Shown: positions 37,876 to 46,395 of the stretch, one piece after another
How the letters are laid out: every line of letters begins with the position of its first letter
Position numbering within the stretch: the stretch's first letter is position 1
Assembly (NCBI GenBank): GCA_016931695.1
Contig: JAFGEI010000102.1
Coordinates: forward strand, 1 to 47,905
Direction of reading: 5' to 3'
Length of the DNA stretch: 47,905 nucleotides
Source: Anaerolineae bacterium
Lineage (GTDB): Bacteria > Chloroflexota > Anaerolineae > B4-G1 > DUEL01
The notes under the pieces: model-generated
Seen by the model: the letters and a program-made list of their open reading frames with translations, nothing else
The model's database searches: none
Told to the model about the DNA's origin: nothing
Position numbers and translations under genes: made by a program

Positions 37876-38808
37876 ATGAAACCATTTCGCCAGAATGTCG
37901 CTGTTGCCATCGACGGGGGGGGGATCCGCGGCGTGATCGTCGCCCGCGCCCTGGCCATCCTGGAAGATCACCTGGGGCAGTCCTGCCACGATCTCTTCCG
38001 CCTGACGGCCGGAACGTCAACCGGCTCGATCATTGCGGCGGCCATCGGCGCCGGGGTGAGCGGGGAAGAGGTCCACCGTCTCTATTGCGAACTGGGCCAG
38101 GCCGTCTTTCCCAAGACCTGGCGCTCCTGGCTGTGGCCCCTCAGCCGCTACCGCTACTCCAGCGAACCGCTGCGCACCCGGCTGCAGCAGCGCATCGGGG
38201 ACATGAAAATGGGCGATTTCTGGTCGTCGACTCCCCCCACCGACGTGGTGATCACCGCTTTCGACCTGGTCAATCACCACACCTGCTTCATCAAGCCCTG
38301 GAAACAAAAGTATGCCGATTGGCCGGTGGTCAAGGCGGTCCTGGCCTCCTCCACCGTGCCGACCTACTTTCCGGTCGTCGAGGGGCGCTACGTGGACGGC
38401 GGCGTCGGGTCGTACGCCAATCCCTGCTACGTGGCGGCCTACGAAGCCCGCTTCTGCCTGCGCTGGGACCCGGCCGAGACGACGTTGATCAGCCTGGGAA
38501 CAGGGCGAGACCCCCATACCCTGCACCCCGGCGACGCCGACCGGTTCTGGGCCTGGCAGTGGATCGACCCCCTGCTGGGGGCGTTCCTGCGCTCTGCCGA
38601 CGACCAGCAGGTTCACCTGGTGCGCACCTTTTTCGAGGCGCTCGATTTCCGACGCTTCCAGGTCGACCTGCGCCAGGTGATCGAGATGGACGACGTCAGC
38701 CAGATTCCCCTGTTGACCGAATACGGGGATGAATTGGGGCACAAGATTCTAAACGACGAGACAGATTGGGCCCTGGACATTGTGCCCAGCATGGCACCGG
38801 ACGTTTAG
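37876..38808 (+). CDS. Patatin-like phospholipase
   Basis: A 310-residue cytoplasmic or membrane-associated lipid acyl hydrolase. It shows the oxyanion motif DGGGIRG (13-19), the nucleophile elbow GTSTG with Ser48, and the dyad Asp174 in YVDGGVGSYANP. ATG 37876 follows GAGGAGGG. The fold and length match bacterial patatins such as the CapV/FabD-like group, which cleave membrane phospholipids. No CBASS cyclase is next to it, so an antiphage role is not indicated. Its stop codon overlaps that of the convergent LysM/M23 gene (TTAG shared), so the two transcripts are antisense at their ends. Confidence 0.9.
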   Translation: MKPFRQNVAVAIDGGGIRGVIVARALAILEDHLGQSCHDLFRLTAGTSTGSIIAAAIGAGVSGEEVHRLYCELGQAVFPKTWRSWLWPLSRYRYSSEPLRTRLQQRIGDMKMGDFWSSTPPTDVVITAFDLVNHHTCFIKPWKQKYADWPVVKAVLASSTVPTYFPVVEGRYVDGGVGSYANPCYVAAYEARFCLRWDPAETTLISLGTGRDPHTLHPGDADRFWAWQWIDPLLGAFLRSADDQQVHLVRTFFEALDFRRFQVDLRQVIEMDDVSQIPLLTEYGDELGHKILNDETDWALDIVPSMAPDV

Positions 38809-39980
38809 GGCAGATAAGCGCGCGGGTTGTAGGGGACGCCTTCGTAGCGGATCTCAAAGTGAACGTGCGGCCCGGTGGACCAGCCGGTGGAACCGACTGC
38901 CCCGATCACCTGGCCGCGCTCCACGGCCTGCCCGGCGGTGACGTAAATGTTGTTCATGTGGGCATAGTAGGTGGCAAAGCCGTTAGCGTGGTCGATGACG
39001 ACCAGGTAGCCGTAGCCGATGTCGGTCCAGCCGGCAAAGCTGACGAACCCGCCGTCCGAGGCGTGGAGGGCCGTGCCGGTGGGGGCGGCGATGTCGATGG
39101 CCCGGTGCCCATACCAGTAGCCCTGGCTGATGTATCCCAGCACCGGCCACTGGAACAGCCCGGTTCCCCGCGCCCCCGCGGGGACAGACCCCACGTAGCT
39201 GGTGACGACGCGCGGCACGTAGGGCTTTTCGCCGCCGGGCACGATCAGCTGCATCCCCGGTACGATGCTCAAGCTGGACTCTAGGCCATTGTACGTACAG
39301 TTGACGATGGCGTCTACCTCGACCTTGTACTTTTCGGCGATTGACCCCAGCGAGTCATCCTCGGTGACCGTGTGATAGACGCCGTCAATGGGGAGAATCA
39401 CGACCTCCTGGCCCAGCCGCAGCAGGTCCGGGGCGTCCTCGATGGCTGGATTGGACCACATGATCGTGGTCGGATCCAGCCCGAACCGCGTGGCAATGGA
39501 CTGGACCGTGTCGCCGGCCTGCACGGTGTAGGTGATGACTTCCAGGCGGGGTCGGAGCGGGATGATGGTGTGGGGATCGGCCTGCCGGGTGATAGGGGCC
39601 CGCGTATTGGGCTGCGGGGGCAGGCCGTTGTTGGCCATCACTTCTGCCAGCGCGTCCGCCGTCGCTTCCGGCGTGGATTGCTGGGCAAAAATGACCGGGA
39701 CAGAGGAAGTGGGGCGCGCCGCCAACACGGGCCAGCGGATGCTGCTGAGTCCGAGGACCAGCAGCGCCACCACGATCAGCCCCAGGTGGGCTGACGTGCG
39801 GGTCAACAGCGGCCGCAAACCCCGCCAGTCGCCGGCCCAGCGCCAGATGGTACAGGCCAGCCAGGCGAAGGAGCGCGCCAACGCGCTCTCCAGCCCCCCC
39901 GTCAAGCCGCTATTTCCCTCTTTGGCCGGCTCCAACGTGCCAGTTGCCGGTGGGTCAGTCGTTGTATCCACGTCAAGCAT
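38805..39980 (-). CDS. Membrane-anchored LysM / M23 peptidase
   Basis: Starting at ATG 39980 (TTG 39995 is possible) the protein has 391 residues. One membrane helix lies at about residues 65-90 (LGLIVVALLVLGLSSIRWPV). Two LysM modules follow: ITYTVQAGDTVQSIATRFGL and YHTVTEDDSLGSIAEKYKVE. They bind peptidoglycan glycan chains. The C-terminal M23 domain has HRAIDIAAP (HxxxD zinc site) and PHVHFEIRYEG (HxH). Both metal-binding motifs are intact, so it may be an active endopeptidase cutting wall cross-links, rather than a degenerate activator. Its paralogue at 40061 has the same order of domains. Its own promoter lies just after that paralogue. Confidence 0.9.
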   Translation of the reverse strand: MLDVDTTTDPPATGTLEPAKEGNSGLTGGLESALARSFAWLACTIWRWAGDWRGLRPLLTRTSAHLGLIVVALLVLGLSSIRWPVLAARPTSSVPVIFAQQSTPEATADALAEVMANNGLPPQPNTRAPITRQADPHTIIPLRPRLEVITYTVQAGDTVQSIATRFGLDPTTIMWSNPAIEDAPDLLRLGQEVVILPIDGVYHTVTEDDSLGSIAEKYKVEVDAIVNCTYNGLESSLSIVPGMQLIVPGGEKPYVPRVVTSYVGSVPAGARGTGLFQWPVLGYISQGYWYGHRAIDIAAPTGTALHASDGGFVSFAGWTDIGYGYLVVIDHANGFATYYAHMNNIYVTAGQAVERGQVIGAVGSTGWSTGPHVHFEIRYEGVPYNPRAYLP

Positions 39981-40029
39981 AGGCTTTGTTTGCAACTTCC
40001 CGGCCCAATGACCCGGGTAGTTGTCCGTT

Positions 40030-40058
40030 ATCTTACCTCAGAAAGCCAGAACGTGCAA
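40030..40058 (-). promoter_or_regulatory. Promoter of the downstream LysM/M23 gene
   Basis: On the minus strand TTGCAC (40058-40053) and TAAGAT (40035-40030) are 17 bases apart. They lie between the two paralogues, so each has its own promoter. Confidence 0.6.
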
Positions 40059-40060
40059 GT

Positions 40061-41227
40061 TCACGGCAGGTAGTGAAAGGGATCCTGCGGATACCCGTCG
40101 TAGCGAATTTCAAAGTGCAGATGCGGGCCGGTGGACCAGCCGGTGCTGCCGCCGGCGCCGATCACTGTTCCTTTCGAGACCGCCTGGCCGCAATAGACCC
40201 AGATGGCGCTCAGGTGCGCGTAATAGGTCTGGTAGCCGTTGCCGTGGTCGATGACGACCAGGTAGCCGTATCCGGCGTTGCTCCACCCGGCGTAGGCAAC
40301 TGCGCCGCTGTCCGCGGCATAGATCGGATCGCCGACGCGCACGCCGATGTCGATGCCGCCGTGGGGGGGATTTGTCGGATCGTGAAATATCCAGCCCGAG
40401 ATGCGGCGGCTGTCGGTAGGCCAATCGAACCAGCCGTACCCAGGCTGCCAAACTGCCGGCAGCTGGCACAGCCCGGAATCATAGGCTGCGGAACCGCGCA
40501 GGGCGCTGGGTTGGGGCAGCTGCCAGACGATGAATTCGCGCGAACCGCCGGGAATGACCAGGTTCATCCCGGCCTGCAGGGGCTGGCCCTGCTGGAGGCG
40601 ATTCCACTCGTTGTACAACACGCTGGGATCGACGCCGTAATCGCTGGCGATCGAGGCCACTGTCTCCCCCGCCGTCACGGTGTGGTACACCCCGTTCACC
40701 GGCAGGATGTTGAGTTTCATGTCCGGCCACAATCGATGGGGGTTGTCCTGCAGCGTCTCCGAGTTCGCCCAATAGATCGTATAGGGGGTCAGGCCGAACT
40801 GCTCGGCGATGCCAAAAACCGTATCGCCAGACAGCACGGTATAGGTAATGACCGACGAGCGGGGACGAGGTGGAATCGTCGTGTGCGGCAGCGCCTGGCG
40901 GGTGACCATAGGCGCGGCAGCCGGCCGCCAGGAAAAAGCACTCTCCTCCACCACAATTGGGGCAGGGGGAATCTCTCCTCCGTCTGAGGACGGGCTGCCC
41001 CAGGCCTGGGCAGGGGGCTCAATCCGCCCCAGGGCGAGCACGGCGATTGCCAGCAGCGCCAGGCTCACGTGGGCAGAGACCCGCGTGAGTGCCGGGCGGC
41101 GCGTCCGCCAATCGACACAGGCGCGCCAAAGGAGTGTGCTGATAAGGACAAAGAACCGGGAAAGCAACCGCAGCGGCCAAGAGCCCGCGCCAGCTTTGAC
41201 CGGCTCGCTCAAAGTATGATCTGACAT
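40061..41227 (-). CDS. Membrane-anchored LysM / M23 peptidase, paralogue
   Basis: With ATG at 41227 (AGGAAACG upstream) the protein has 388 residues. A membrane helix at about 62-80 (VSLALLAIAVLALG) anchors it. LysM modules are at ITYTVLSGDTVFGIAEQFGL and YHTVTAGETVASIASDYGVD. The M23 domain has GGIDIGVRVGDPIYAADSGA in place of the first zinc motif (PPHGGIDIG keeps His and Asp) and PHLHFEIRYDG for the second. It shares order, linker style and many residues with the protein at 38805, so the pair arose by tandem duplication. The region between the LysM and M23 parts is longer and has two cysteines. Wall hydrolase or regulator of division are both possible; FtsK is the next gene upstream. Confidence 0.88.
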   Translation of the reverse strand: MSDHTLSEPVKAGAGSWPLRLLSRFFVLISTLLWRACVDWRTRRPALTRVSAHVSLALLAIAVLALGRIEPPAQAWGSPSSDGGEIPPAPIVVEESAFSWRPAAAPMVTRQALPHTTIPPRPRSSVITYTVLSGDTVFGIAEQFGLTPYTIYWANSETLQDNPHRLWPDMKLNILPVNGVYHTVTAGETVASIASDYGVDPSVLYNEWNRLQQGQPLQAGMNLVIPGGSREFIVWQLPQPSALRGSAAYDSGLCQLPAVWQPGYGWFDWPTDSRRISGWIFHDPTNPPHGGIDIGVRVGDPIYAADSGAVAYAGWSNAGYGYLVVIDHGNGYQTYYAHLSAIWVYCGQAVSKGTVIGAGGSTGWSTGPHLHFEIRYDGYPQDPFHYLP

Positions 41228-41236
41228 CGTTTCCTG

Positions 41237-41255
41237 GATCGGAGGCCATCCGATC
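41237..41255 (-). promoter_or_regulatory. Leader hairpin before the LysM/M23 gene
   Basis: GATCGGA and TCCGATC pair around five bases at the predicted 5' end of the message, directly before the ribosome site. It could protect or regulate the message. Confidence 0.5.
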
Positions 41256-41262
41256 ATGCAAA

Positions 41263-41290
41263 ATTATACAACAAAAAAAGGAATAGTCAA
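41263..41290 (-). promoter_or_regulatory. Promoter of the LysM/M23 gene at 41227
   Basis: On the minus strand TTGACT (41290-41285) and TATAAT (41268-41263) are 16 bases apart in an AT-rich stretch. Confidence 0.75.
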
Positions 41291-41486
41291 CAACCCGTCA
41301 TTGCGTCCTGGGCGAGCAATGTTGCGCAAATTGGCACACAATCGATCAAAAGAAGCTCGAAATGCAAAAAAGATGCCGGAAACGGCGCTTTTTTGCCCGT
41401 TTAACCGATTTTTACCGTTCGTCGGAGACAGCATGGGCGAGGGCACTGGCGCACACTTTTGCTTCCAGCCAGACGGCACTTGGCGG

Positions 41487-43757
41487 CTATCCCGGCGGGC
41501 GCCACTCCCGCCCCACCTGGCGCAGCAGGGCCTCGGCCACGGCCCGATTGACCTCGCGGGCCTGCCCGCCGGGCTGGTTCGGGCCGACGGCGTTTTTCTC
41601 CGCCAGCAGGTCCATGATGCGGGCGGAACGGGTATACCCGATGCGCAGCCGGCGCTGGAGGAGCGAGATCGAGGCGCGGTCTTCGGCCAGCAAGACCTCC
41701 AGCGCGTCAGGGAAGAGGTCGTCCTCAAAAAGCTCTGCTGCGGCGACGATGTCTTCTTGCAGCGGGAGCTGGACCGCCTGGGACGGTGCGGCAAAGGTTG
41801 GCCGCGGTTCGGCCGGCGGGGGTTGCTCCAGCTCGCGGCCGCCCTTCCAGTAGCGGACCAGGCGGTGAAGCTCGAGATCGGAGACAAAGGCGCCCTGCAG
41901 CCGGATCATCTGCGGCGCATCGGGCGGCATGTAGAGCATGTCGCCCCGCCCCAGCAGCCGTTCGGCGCCGGGGCTGTCCAGGATGACGCGCGAGTCGACC
42001 GAGGAGGCGACGGCAAAGGCGATGCGGGTGGGAAAGTTGGCCTTGATCAGGCCGGTGACGACGTCGACGCTGGGGCGCTGGGTGGCGATGATGAGGTGGA
42101 TGCCCGTCGCGCGGGCCATCTGGGCCAGGCGGCAGATGGATCGCTCCGTCTCTTGGGGCGCCAGCATCATCAGGTCCGCCAGCTCGTCGATGACGACGAC
42201 GATAAAGGGCATCTTTTCCTTGTCGGCGTTCTGTGGAACGAGGCGCCGGTTATAGTCGTTGATATCCCGCGCGCCGACGCGGGAGAACTTGCGGTACCGG
42301 CCGTCCATCTCCCGCAGCACCCATTTGAGCGCCCCGACCACCCGCTCCATATCGACCACCACCGGGGCGAGGAGGTGCGGAATGTCATTGTAGAGGGTCA
42401 ATTCGACCCGTTTCGGATCGACCATCAGGAACTTGAGCGTCTCGGGGCTGTTTTGCAGCAGCATGGCCGCCAGGAGGGCGTTGATGCAGACCGATTTCCC
42501 AGACCCCGTGGTGCCGGCGATCAGCAGGTGCGGCATTGCCTGCAGGTCGGCAACAAAGGGGGCACCGGATACATCCTGCCCCAAGCCGAGGCGCAGCGGC
42601 GAGTCGAGCGCCTGCCACTTCTCGCTCTCGATAATATCGCGCAGCGCGACCAGGCTGACTTCCTGGTTGGGCACCTCGATGCCGATCAGCCCCTTGCGGG
42701 GGATGGGCGCCTGGACGCGGATCGTCTTGGCGGAGAGGGCCAGGGCCACGTCGTTTTGCAGGCTGGTGATCTTGCTCACCTTGACCCGCATCTCTTTGCC
42801 CCGTTGGTTGGCGACCAAGAGCGGCTCGATGCCAAACTGGGTGACCACGGGCCCGCGGTTGACTTCCACCACCTGGACCGGCGCGCCCAGGCTGGTCAGC
42901 GTCTCTTCGATGATACGCGCCTGCTGGCGCATAAACTCTTGGTCCAGGTCCTGCTCGTCGCCGGGTTCCAGGATGGCGTCGAGCGGCGGCAGGTGCCAGG
43001 GCGGCCCGCCCACGACGCGCGGCAGGGCGTAGCTGCCCAGGGGGGAGGATGCAGCGGAGGCGGATGGTGACATTGCCGTCCGGGCAGCGGTGGGGCGGCC
43101 CGCCGGAACGCCGGATGGGGGCTGGGCGAGCGGCTTTTCGCGCCGGAAGGGCAGGGGAAGCTGGGTTGGGCGGCGCCACTGCACCTGCTGCAGCCACTGG
43201 CCCACTTTTTTGATCACGTCGGTAGGGGAAATGCCAAAGGTAAACAGGACGGCCACGAACCAGATCAGCGCCAGCACCAGCACCGTACCGACTGCCCCGA
43301 CGCCCTCGACCAACAACATCCCCAACCCGGCCCCCAGGTACCCCCCGCCATACCCTGCCCGAACGGCGTCGAGCGGCTCCAACCCCGTGACCCAGATGAC
43401 GGGAAAGTGGACGGTGGTCAGCAGGGCGACAAAGGCGATCGTGACCCCGGCGACCTGCGCTGGCTGCGGGCGGGGGATGCGGTCGCCAAAACGACGCAGA
43501 ATGAGATAGAGCCCCACCGCGCCGAGAAAGAAGGGAACAACATAGACCCCCCAGCCAAAAACATAGCGCAGCAGGTCGATCCACGGCCCCAACAGGAGGC
43601 CGCGCTGAAATGACGGCAGGGCCAGCAGGGTGACCACGGCGATCGCCAGCAAACCATACCCCAGGATGTCGAGCTGGGTGTCCGGGCTGATCTGAATCCG
43701 GGGCGATGCCCGCCGCTTTGGGCTGCTCGTCCTGCGACGCGATGTGCGCTTGGTCAT
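41487..43757 (-). CDS. ftsK: DNA translocase FtsK/SpoIIIE
   Basis: A 756-residue translocase that pumps chromosome DNA through the closing septum. The N-terminal 175 residues have four membrane helices, followed by a short Pro/Ala linker (200-240), brief compared with E. coli FtsK. The motor carries the FtsK alpha and beta domains (VVEVNRGPVVTQFGIEPLLV, PNQEVSLVALRDIIESEKWQ), Walker A GTTGSGKS at 415-422 and Walker B IVVVIDELADLM near 519-530. The C-terminal gamma winged helix (about 685-745; SISLLQRRLRIGYTRSARIM) reads directional octamers. ATG 43757 begins right at the expected transcription start, so the message is probably leaderless. No dif-like site was recognised nearby. Confidence 0.93.
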   Translation of the reverse strand: MTKRTSRRRTSSPKRRASPRIQISPDTQLDILGYGLLAIAVVTLLALPSFQRGLLLGPWIDLLRYVFGWGVYVVPFFLGAVGLYLILRRFGDRIPRPQPAQVAGVTIAFVALLTTVHFPVIWVTGLEPLDAVRAGYGGGYLGAGLGMLLVEGVGAVGTVLVLALIWFVAVLFTFGISPTDVIKKVGQWLQQVQWRRPTQLPLPFRREKPLAQPPSGVPAGRPTAARTAMSPSASAASSPLGSYALPRVVGGPPWHLPPLDAILEPGDEQDLDQEFMRQQARIIEETLTSLGAPVQVVEVNRGPVVTQFGIEPLLVANQRGKEMRVKVSKITSLQNDVALALSAKTIRVQAPIPRKGLIGIEVPNQEVSLVALRDIIESEKWQALDSPLRLGLGQDVSGAPFVADLQAMPHLLIAGTTGSGKSVCINALLAAMLLQNSPETLKFLMVDPKRVELTLYNDIPHLLAPVVVDMERVVGALKWVLREMDGRYRKFSRVGARDINDYNRRLVPQNADKEKMPFIVVVIDELADLMMLAPQETERSICRLAQMARATGIHLIIATQRPSVDVVTGLIKANFPTRIAFAVASSVDSRVILDSPGAERLLGRGDMLYMPPDAPQMIRLQGAFVSDLELHRLVRYWKGGRELEQPPPAEPRPTFAAPSQAVQLPLQEDIVAAAELFEDDLFPDALEVLLAEDRASISLLQRRLRIGYTRSARIMDLLAEKNAVGPNQPGGQAREVNRAVAEALLRQVGREWRPPG

Positions 43758-43764
43758 GTCAGCT

Positions 43765-43773
43765 ATTATAGCA
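43765..43773 (-). promoter_or_regulatory. Extended -10 promoter of ftsK, leaderless
   Basis: On the minus strand TGCTATAAT gives an extended -10 whose TATAAT ends seven bases before ATG 43757. No ribosome site fits between, so translation probably starts at the 5' end of the message. Confidence 0.65.
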
Positions 43774-44035
43774 CATTTGTGCTTTGGCGCCCACACGCGC
43801 AGGAGTTGGGGGAACTGGCGCCCGCTGCTGGCGCGAAAAAGATTGCCGTACAGATGGACGGCAAAGCGACGGACGCGTGCTCCCGCCGCAGGGGAAAGGG
43901 CCGGTTGACCGCGGTGTGGGCCTGCCCAGCGCAGACAATCTCCCAAACAGCTGTATTTGTCCGGGCATCATCCGGCGTGGCGCGGCGAACGGTTGCTTGC
44001 ATCGTCGAGGTCGTGACCATCTCATATCGCAACGA
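43774..44035. other. Gene-free stretch between ftsK and tRNA-Ser
   Basis: About 260 bases hold several short open frames on both strands, none with a convincing ribosome site or recognisable sequence. It contains the upstream part of the ftsK promoter and nothing else that I can support. Confidence 0.4.
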
Positions 44036-44059
44036 GGCGACCCCGGTTTCGGGGTCGCC
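44036..44059 (-). terminator. Hairpin after tRNA-Ser
   Basis: GGCGACCCCG and CGGGGTCGCC form a ten-base-pair stem around four bases, eight bases past the tRNA 3' end. The T tract that follows is weak (TCGTTG). Confidence 0.6.
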
Positions 44060-44067
44060 CAGGGCAG

Positions 44068-44154
44068 CGGAGAGGGTGGGATTTGAACCCACGGAGCCGT
44101 AAGGCTCACGCGCTCTCCAGGCGCGCGCATTAGGCCGGACTATGCTACCTCTCC
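44068..44154 (-). tRNA. tRNA-Ser (anticodon GGA)
   Basis: The minus strand folds as a class II tRNA of 87 bases. The acceptor arm is GGAGAGG with CCTCTCC, the D stem GCAT/ATGC, the anticodon stem CGCGC/GCGCG around loop CTGGAGA, so the anticodon is GGA and the codons UCC and UCU. A long variable arm GAGCCTTACGGCTC and the T arm GTGGGTTCAAATCCCAC are present. CCA is not encoded and must be added after transcription. The discriminator base is G, as usual for serine. Confidence 0.95.
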
Positions 44155-44172
44155 CTATGGATCCTGGGACCG

Positions 44173-44201
44173 ATTATACCACCCGGCTATTGCTTTGACA
44201 A
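44173..44201 (-). promoter_or_regulatory. tRNA-Ser promoter
   Basis: On the minus strand TTGTCA (44201-44196) and TATAAT (44178-44173) are 17 bases apart, 18 bases upstream of the tRNA. Confidence 0.75.
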
Positions 44202-44210
44202 GCGCATACC

Positions 44211-44239
44211 TTGACAACTCTCACAAACAGTGGTATCAT
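44211..44239 (+). promoter_or_regulatory. groESL promoter
   Basis: TTGACA (44211-44216) and TATCAT (44234-44239) are 17 bases apart. The expected start falls just before or inside the CIRCE operator. Confidence 0.8.
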
Positions 44240-44248
44240 ACGCCCCGC

Positions 44249-44275
44249 TTAGCACTCTACGAAACAGAGTGCTAA
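44249..44275. promoter_or_regulatory. CIRCE operator (HrcA binding site)
   Basis: TTAGCACTC, nine bases, GAGTGCTAA: the perfect CIRCE inverted repeat. HrcA bound here represses groESL until heat or misfolded protein releases it. hrcA itself is not in the window. Confidence 0.97.
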
Positions 44276-44305
44276 AACGCCAACAAAATCACAGGAGGTG
44301 TAAGA

Positions 44306-44608
44306 ATGTCTATGAACATCAAGCCGCTTGGCGATCGAGTCGTTGTCGAGCCCATCGAGGAAGAGGTGCAGACCTTTGCCGGCGGGAAGCTGGTGCTGCC
44401 CGATACAGCCAAGGAAAAACCCCAGCAGGGCAAGATCCTGGCCGTTGGGCCCGGGCGCCGGGACGACGAAGGGAAGCGCATCCCGATGGACGTCCAGGTG
44501 GGTGATACGATCATCTATGCCAAGTATTCCGGCACAACCTTCAAGGCGGCGGTCGGAAAAGAGATCCTCATTCTCAAAGAGAGTGATATTTTGGCAATCA
44601 TCGAATAA
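44306..44608 (+). CDS. groES: Co-chaperonin GroES
   Basis: The 100-residue lid protein of the GroEL folding chamber. It begins [20 protein letters not shown] and has the mobile loop [20 protein letters not shown] that contacts GroEL, then the dome and base strands ([32 protein letters not shown]). AGGAGGTG lies before ATG 44306. It is controlled by the CIRCE operator and sits 34 bases before groEL, the standard operon. Confidence 0.97.
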   Translation: MSMNIKPLGDRVVVEPIEEEVQTFAGGKLVLPDTAKEKPQQGKILAVGPGRRDDEGKRIPMDVQVGDTIIYAKYSGTTFKAAVGKEILILKESDILAIIE

Positions 44609-44642
44609 CGACAACTACCTTTCAATCAGGAGGAAATAAACT

Positions 44643-46271
44643 ATGGCAAAGCAATTGGTTTTCGGCGAGGAAGCACGCCGCGGCCTCAAGCGCGGTATCG
44701 ATACCCTGGCCAACGCCGTCGTGACGACGCTGGGCCCCAAGGGACGGAACGTGGCCCTGGATAAAAAGTGGGGCTCTCCCACCATCACCCACGACGGGGT
44801 GACCGTGGCCAAAGAGATCGAGCTGCCGGACCCCTTTGAGAACATGGGCGCCCAGCTGCTCAAAGAGGCGGCCACCAAGACAAACGACATTGCCGGCGAT
44901 GGCACCACCACCGCCACCCTGCTGGCCTACATCATCATCACCGAGGGCATGAAGAACGTCGCCGCCGGCGCCAACCCGATGCTGCTCAAGCGCGGCATCC
45001 TGGCCGGCACCCAGGTGATCTCGGCAGCGATCGACAAGCAGGCAATCGACGTGACCACCAAGGCCGAGATCGCCAACGTCGCTGCCATCTCTGCCCAAGA
45101 CCGCGAGATCGGCGAGTTGATCGCCGAAGTGATGGACAAGGTCGGCAAGGACGGCGTCATCACCGTCGAGGAGAGCAAGGGCCTCGAGTTCGAGACCGAG
45201 TACGTCGAGGGCATGCAGTTCGACCGCGGTTACATCAGCCCCTATTTCATCTCCGAACCCGAGTCGATGGAAGCGGTGATCCAAGACCCCTACATCCTGA
45301 TCTATGACAAAAAGATCTCGGCCGCCGAGGACCTGATGCCGGTATTGGAAAAGCTGGTCCAGATCGGCAAGCGGGAGCTGGTCGTGATCGCCGAGGACGT
45401 GGACGGCAATGCCCTGGCGACGATGGTGCTGAACAAGCTGCGCGGCATGCTCAACTGTCTGGCGATCAAGGCGCCCGGTTTCGGCGATCGCCGCAAGGCC
45501 ATGCTGCGCGACATTGCCATCCTGACCGGCGGCAACGTCATCACCGAGGAAGAAGGTCGCAAGCTGGACAGCGTCACCCTCGAGGACCTGGGGCGGGCCG
45601 ACAAGATCGTCTCGACCAAGGACGACACCACCATCGTCGGCGGCAGCGGTGACGACGCCCAGATCAGCGGCCGCATCGAGCAGATCAAGATCGAGATCGA
45701 CAAGTCCAGCTCGGACTATGATCGAGAAAAGCTGCAAGAGCGGCTGGCCAAGCTGGCCGGCGGCGTCGCCATCATCCGCGTCGGCGCCGCGACCGAGACC
45801 GAGTTGAAAGAGAAAAAGCACCGCGTCGAGGACGCCCTCTCGGCCACTCGCGCGGCGGTAGAAGAAGGGATCGTCCCCGGCGGCGGCGTGGCGCTGATCA
45901 ACGCCATCTCTGCGCTGGCCGACGTCGAGATGGAGCACGTCGACGAGCAGACCGGGGTCAAGATTCTGCGCGTCGCCCTGGAAGCCCCGCTGCCCACAAT
46001 CGCCCGCAATGCCGGCAAGGACGGCGCAGTAATCCTGGACACGGTGCGCCGCATCCAGAAGGAAAAGAGCAACGACAAGATCGGGTACGACGTCATCTCC
46101 GGCCAGTTCCTGGACATGGTCGAGGCAGGCATCATCGACCCGGCCAAGGTGACCAAGGGCGCGGTCGAGAACGCCGCCTCCATCGCGGCCATGATCCTCT
46201 CCACCGAAGCGCTCGTCACCGACATTCCCGAGGAAGAAAAGCCACAGGCCCCCCCCATGCCGGATTACTAG
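44643..46271 (+). CDS. groEL: Chaperonin GroEL
   Basis: A 542-residue chaperonin of normal length. The equatorial ATP site shows [20 protein letters not shown] and [17 protein letters not shown]; the apical domain follows ([20 protein letters not shown]), then the hinge signature [16 protein letters not shown]. The C-terminus ends [13 protein letters not shown] and lacks the GGM repeats of E. coli GroEL, as in many phyla. Ribosome site AGGAGGAAA before ATG. It folds newly made proteins in the cytoplasm with GroES. A strong terminator follows, shared with the convergent gene. Confidence 0.97.
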   Translation: MAKQLVFGEEARRGLKRGIDTLANAVVTTLGPKGRNVALDKKWGSPTITHDGVTVAKEIELPDPFENMGAQLLKEAATKTNDIAGDGTTTATLLAYIIITEGMKNVAAGANPMLLKRGILAGTQVISAAIDKQAIDVTTKAEIANVAAISAQDREIGELIAEVMDKVGKDGVITVEESKGLEFETEYVEGMQFDRGYISPYFISEPESMEAVIQDPYILIYDKKISAAEDLMPVLEKLVQIGKRELVVIAEDVDGNALATMVLNKLRGMLNCLAIKAPGFGDRRKAMLRDIAILTGGNVITEEEGRKLDSVTLEDLGRADKIVSTKDDTTIVGGSGDDAQISGRIEQIKIEIDKSSSDYDREKLQERLAKLAGGVAIIRVGAATETELKEKKHRVEDALSATRAAVEEGIVPGGGVALINAISALADVEMEHVDEQTGVKILRVALEAPLPTIARNAGKDGAVILDTVRRIQKEKSNDKIGYDVISGQFLDMVEAGIIDPAKVTKGAVENAASIAAMILSTEALVTDIPEEEKPQAPPMPDY

Positions 46272-46310
46272 AGCGGCGGCGATCCAGCGCGTTGCTTTTC
46301 CGGTAAAGAC

Positions 46311-46364
46311 AAAGGGGGTTTTGCGGGCGGTGGAACCGCCCACGAAACCCCCTTTTTTTCTTTT
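46311..46364 (+). terminator. Bidirectional rho-independent terminator
   Basis: A stem of about 20 base pairs with few mismatches (AAAGGGGGTTTTGCGGGCGG and its complement) closes around a three-base loop and is followed by a run of T on the plus strand. It lies between convergent groEL and the P-loop protein gene. Confidence 0.85.
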
Positions 46365-46395
46365 CCCGTCACAGGAACGCAGCCGCGCGGCTGCG

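Noticed and set aside
37876-38808. Patatin gene as part of a CBASS antiphage system
   Set aside because: No cyclase or accessory CBASS gene adjoins it; neighbours are a sugar kinase and wall peptidases.
43766-44092. 108-codon minus-strand frame after tRNA-Ser
   Set aside because: It begins inside the tRNA T arm, has no ribosome site and no recognisable sequence.
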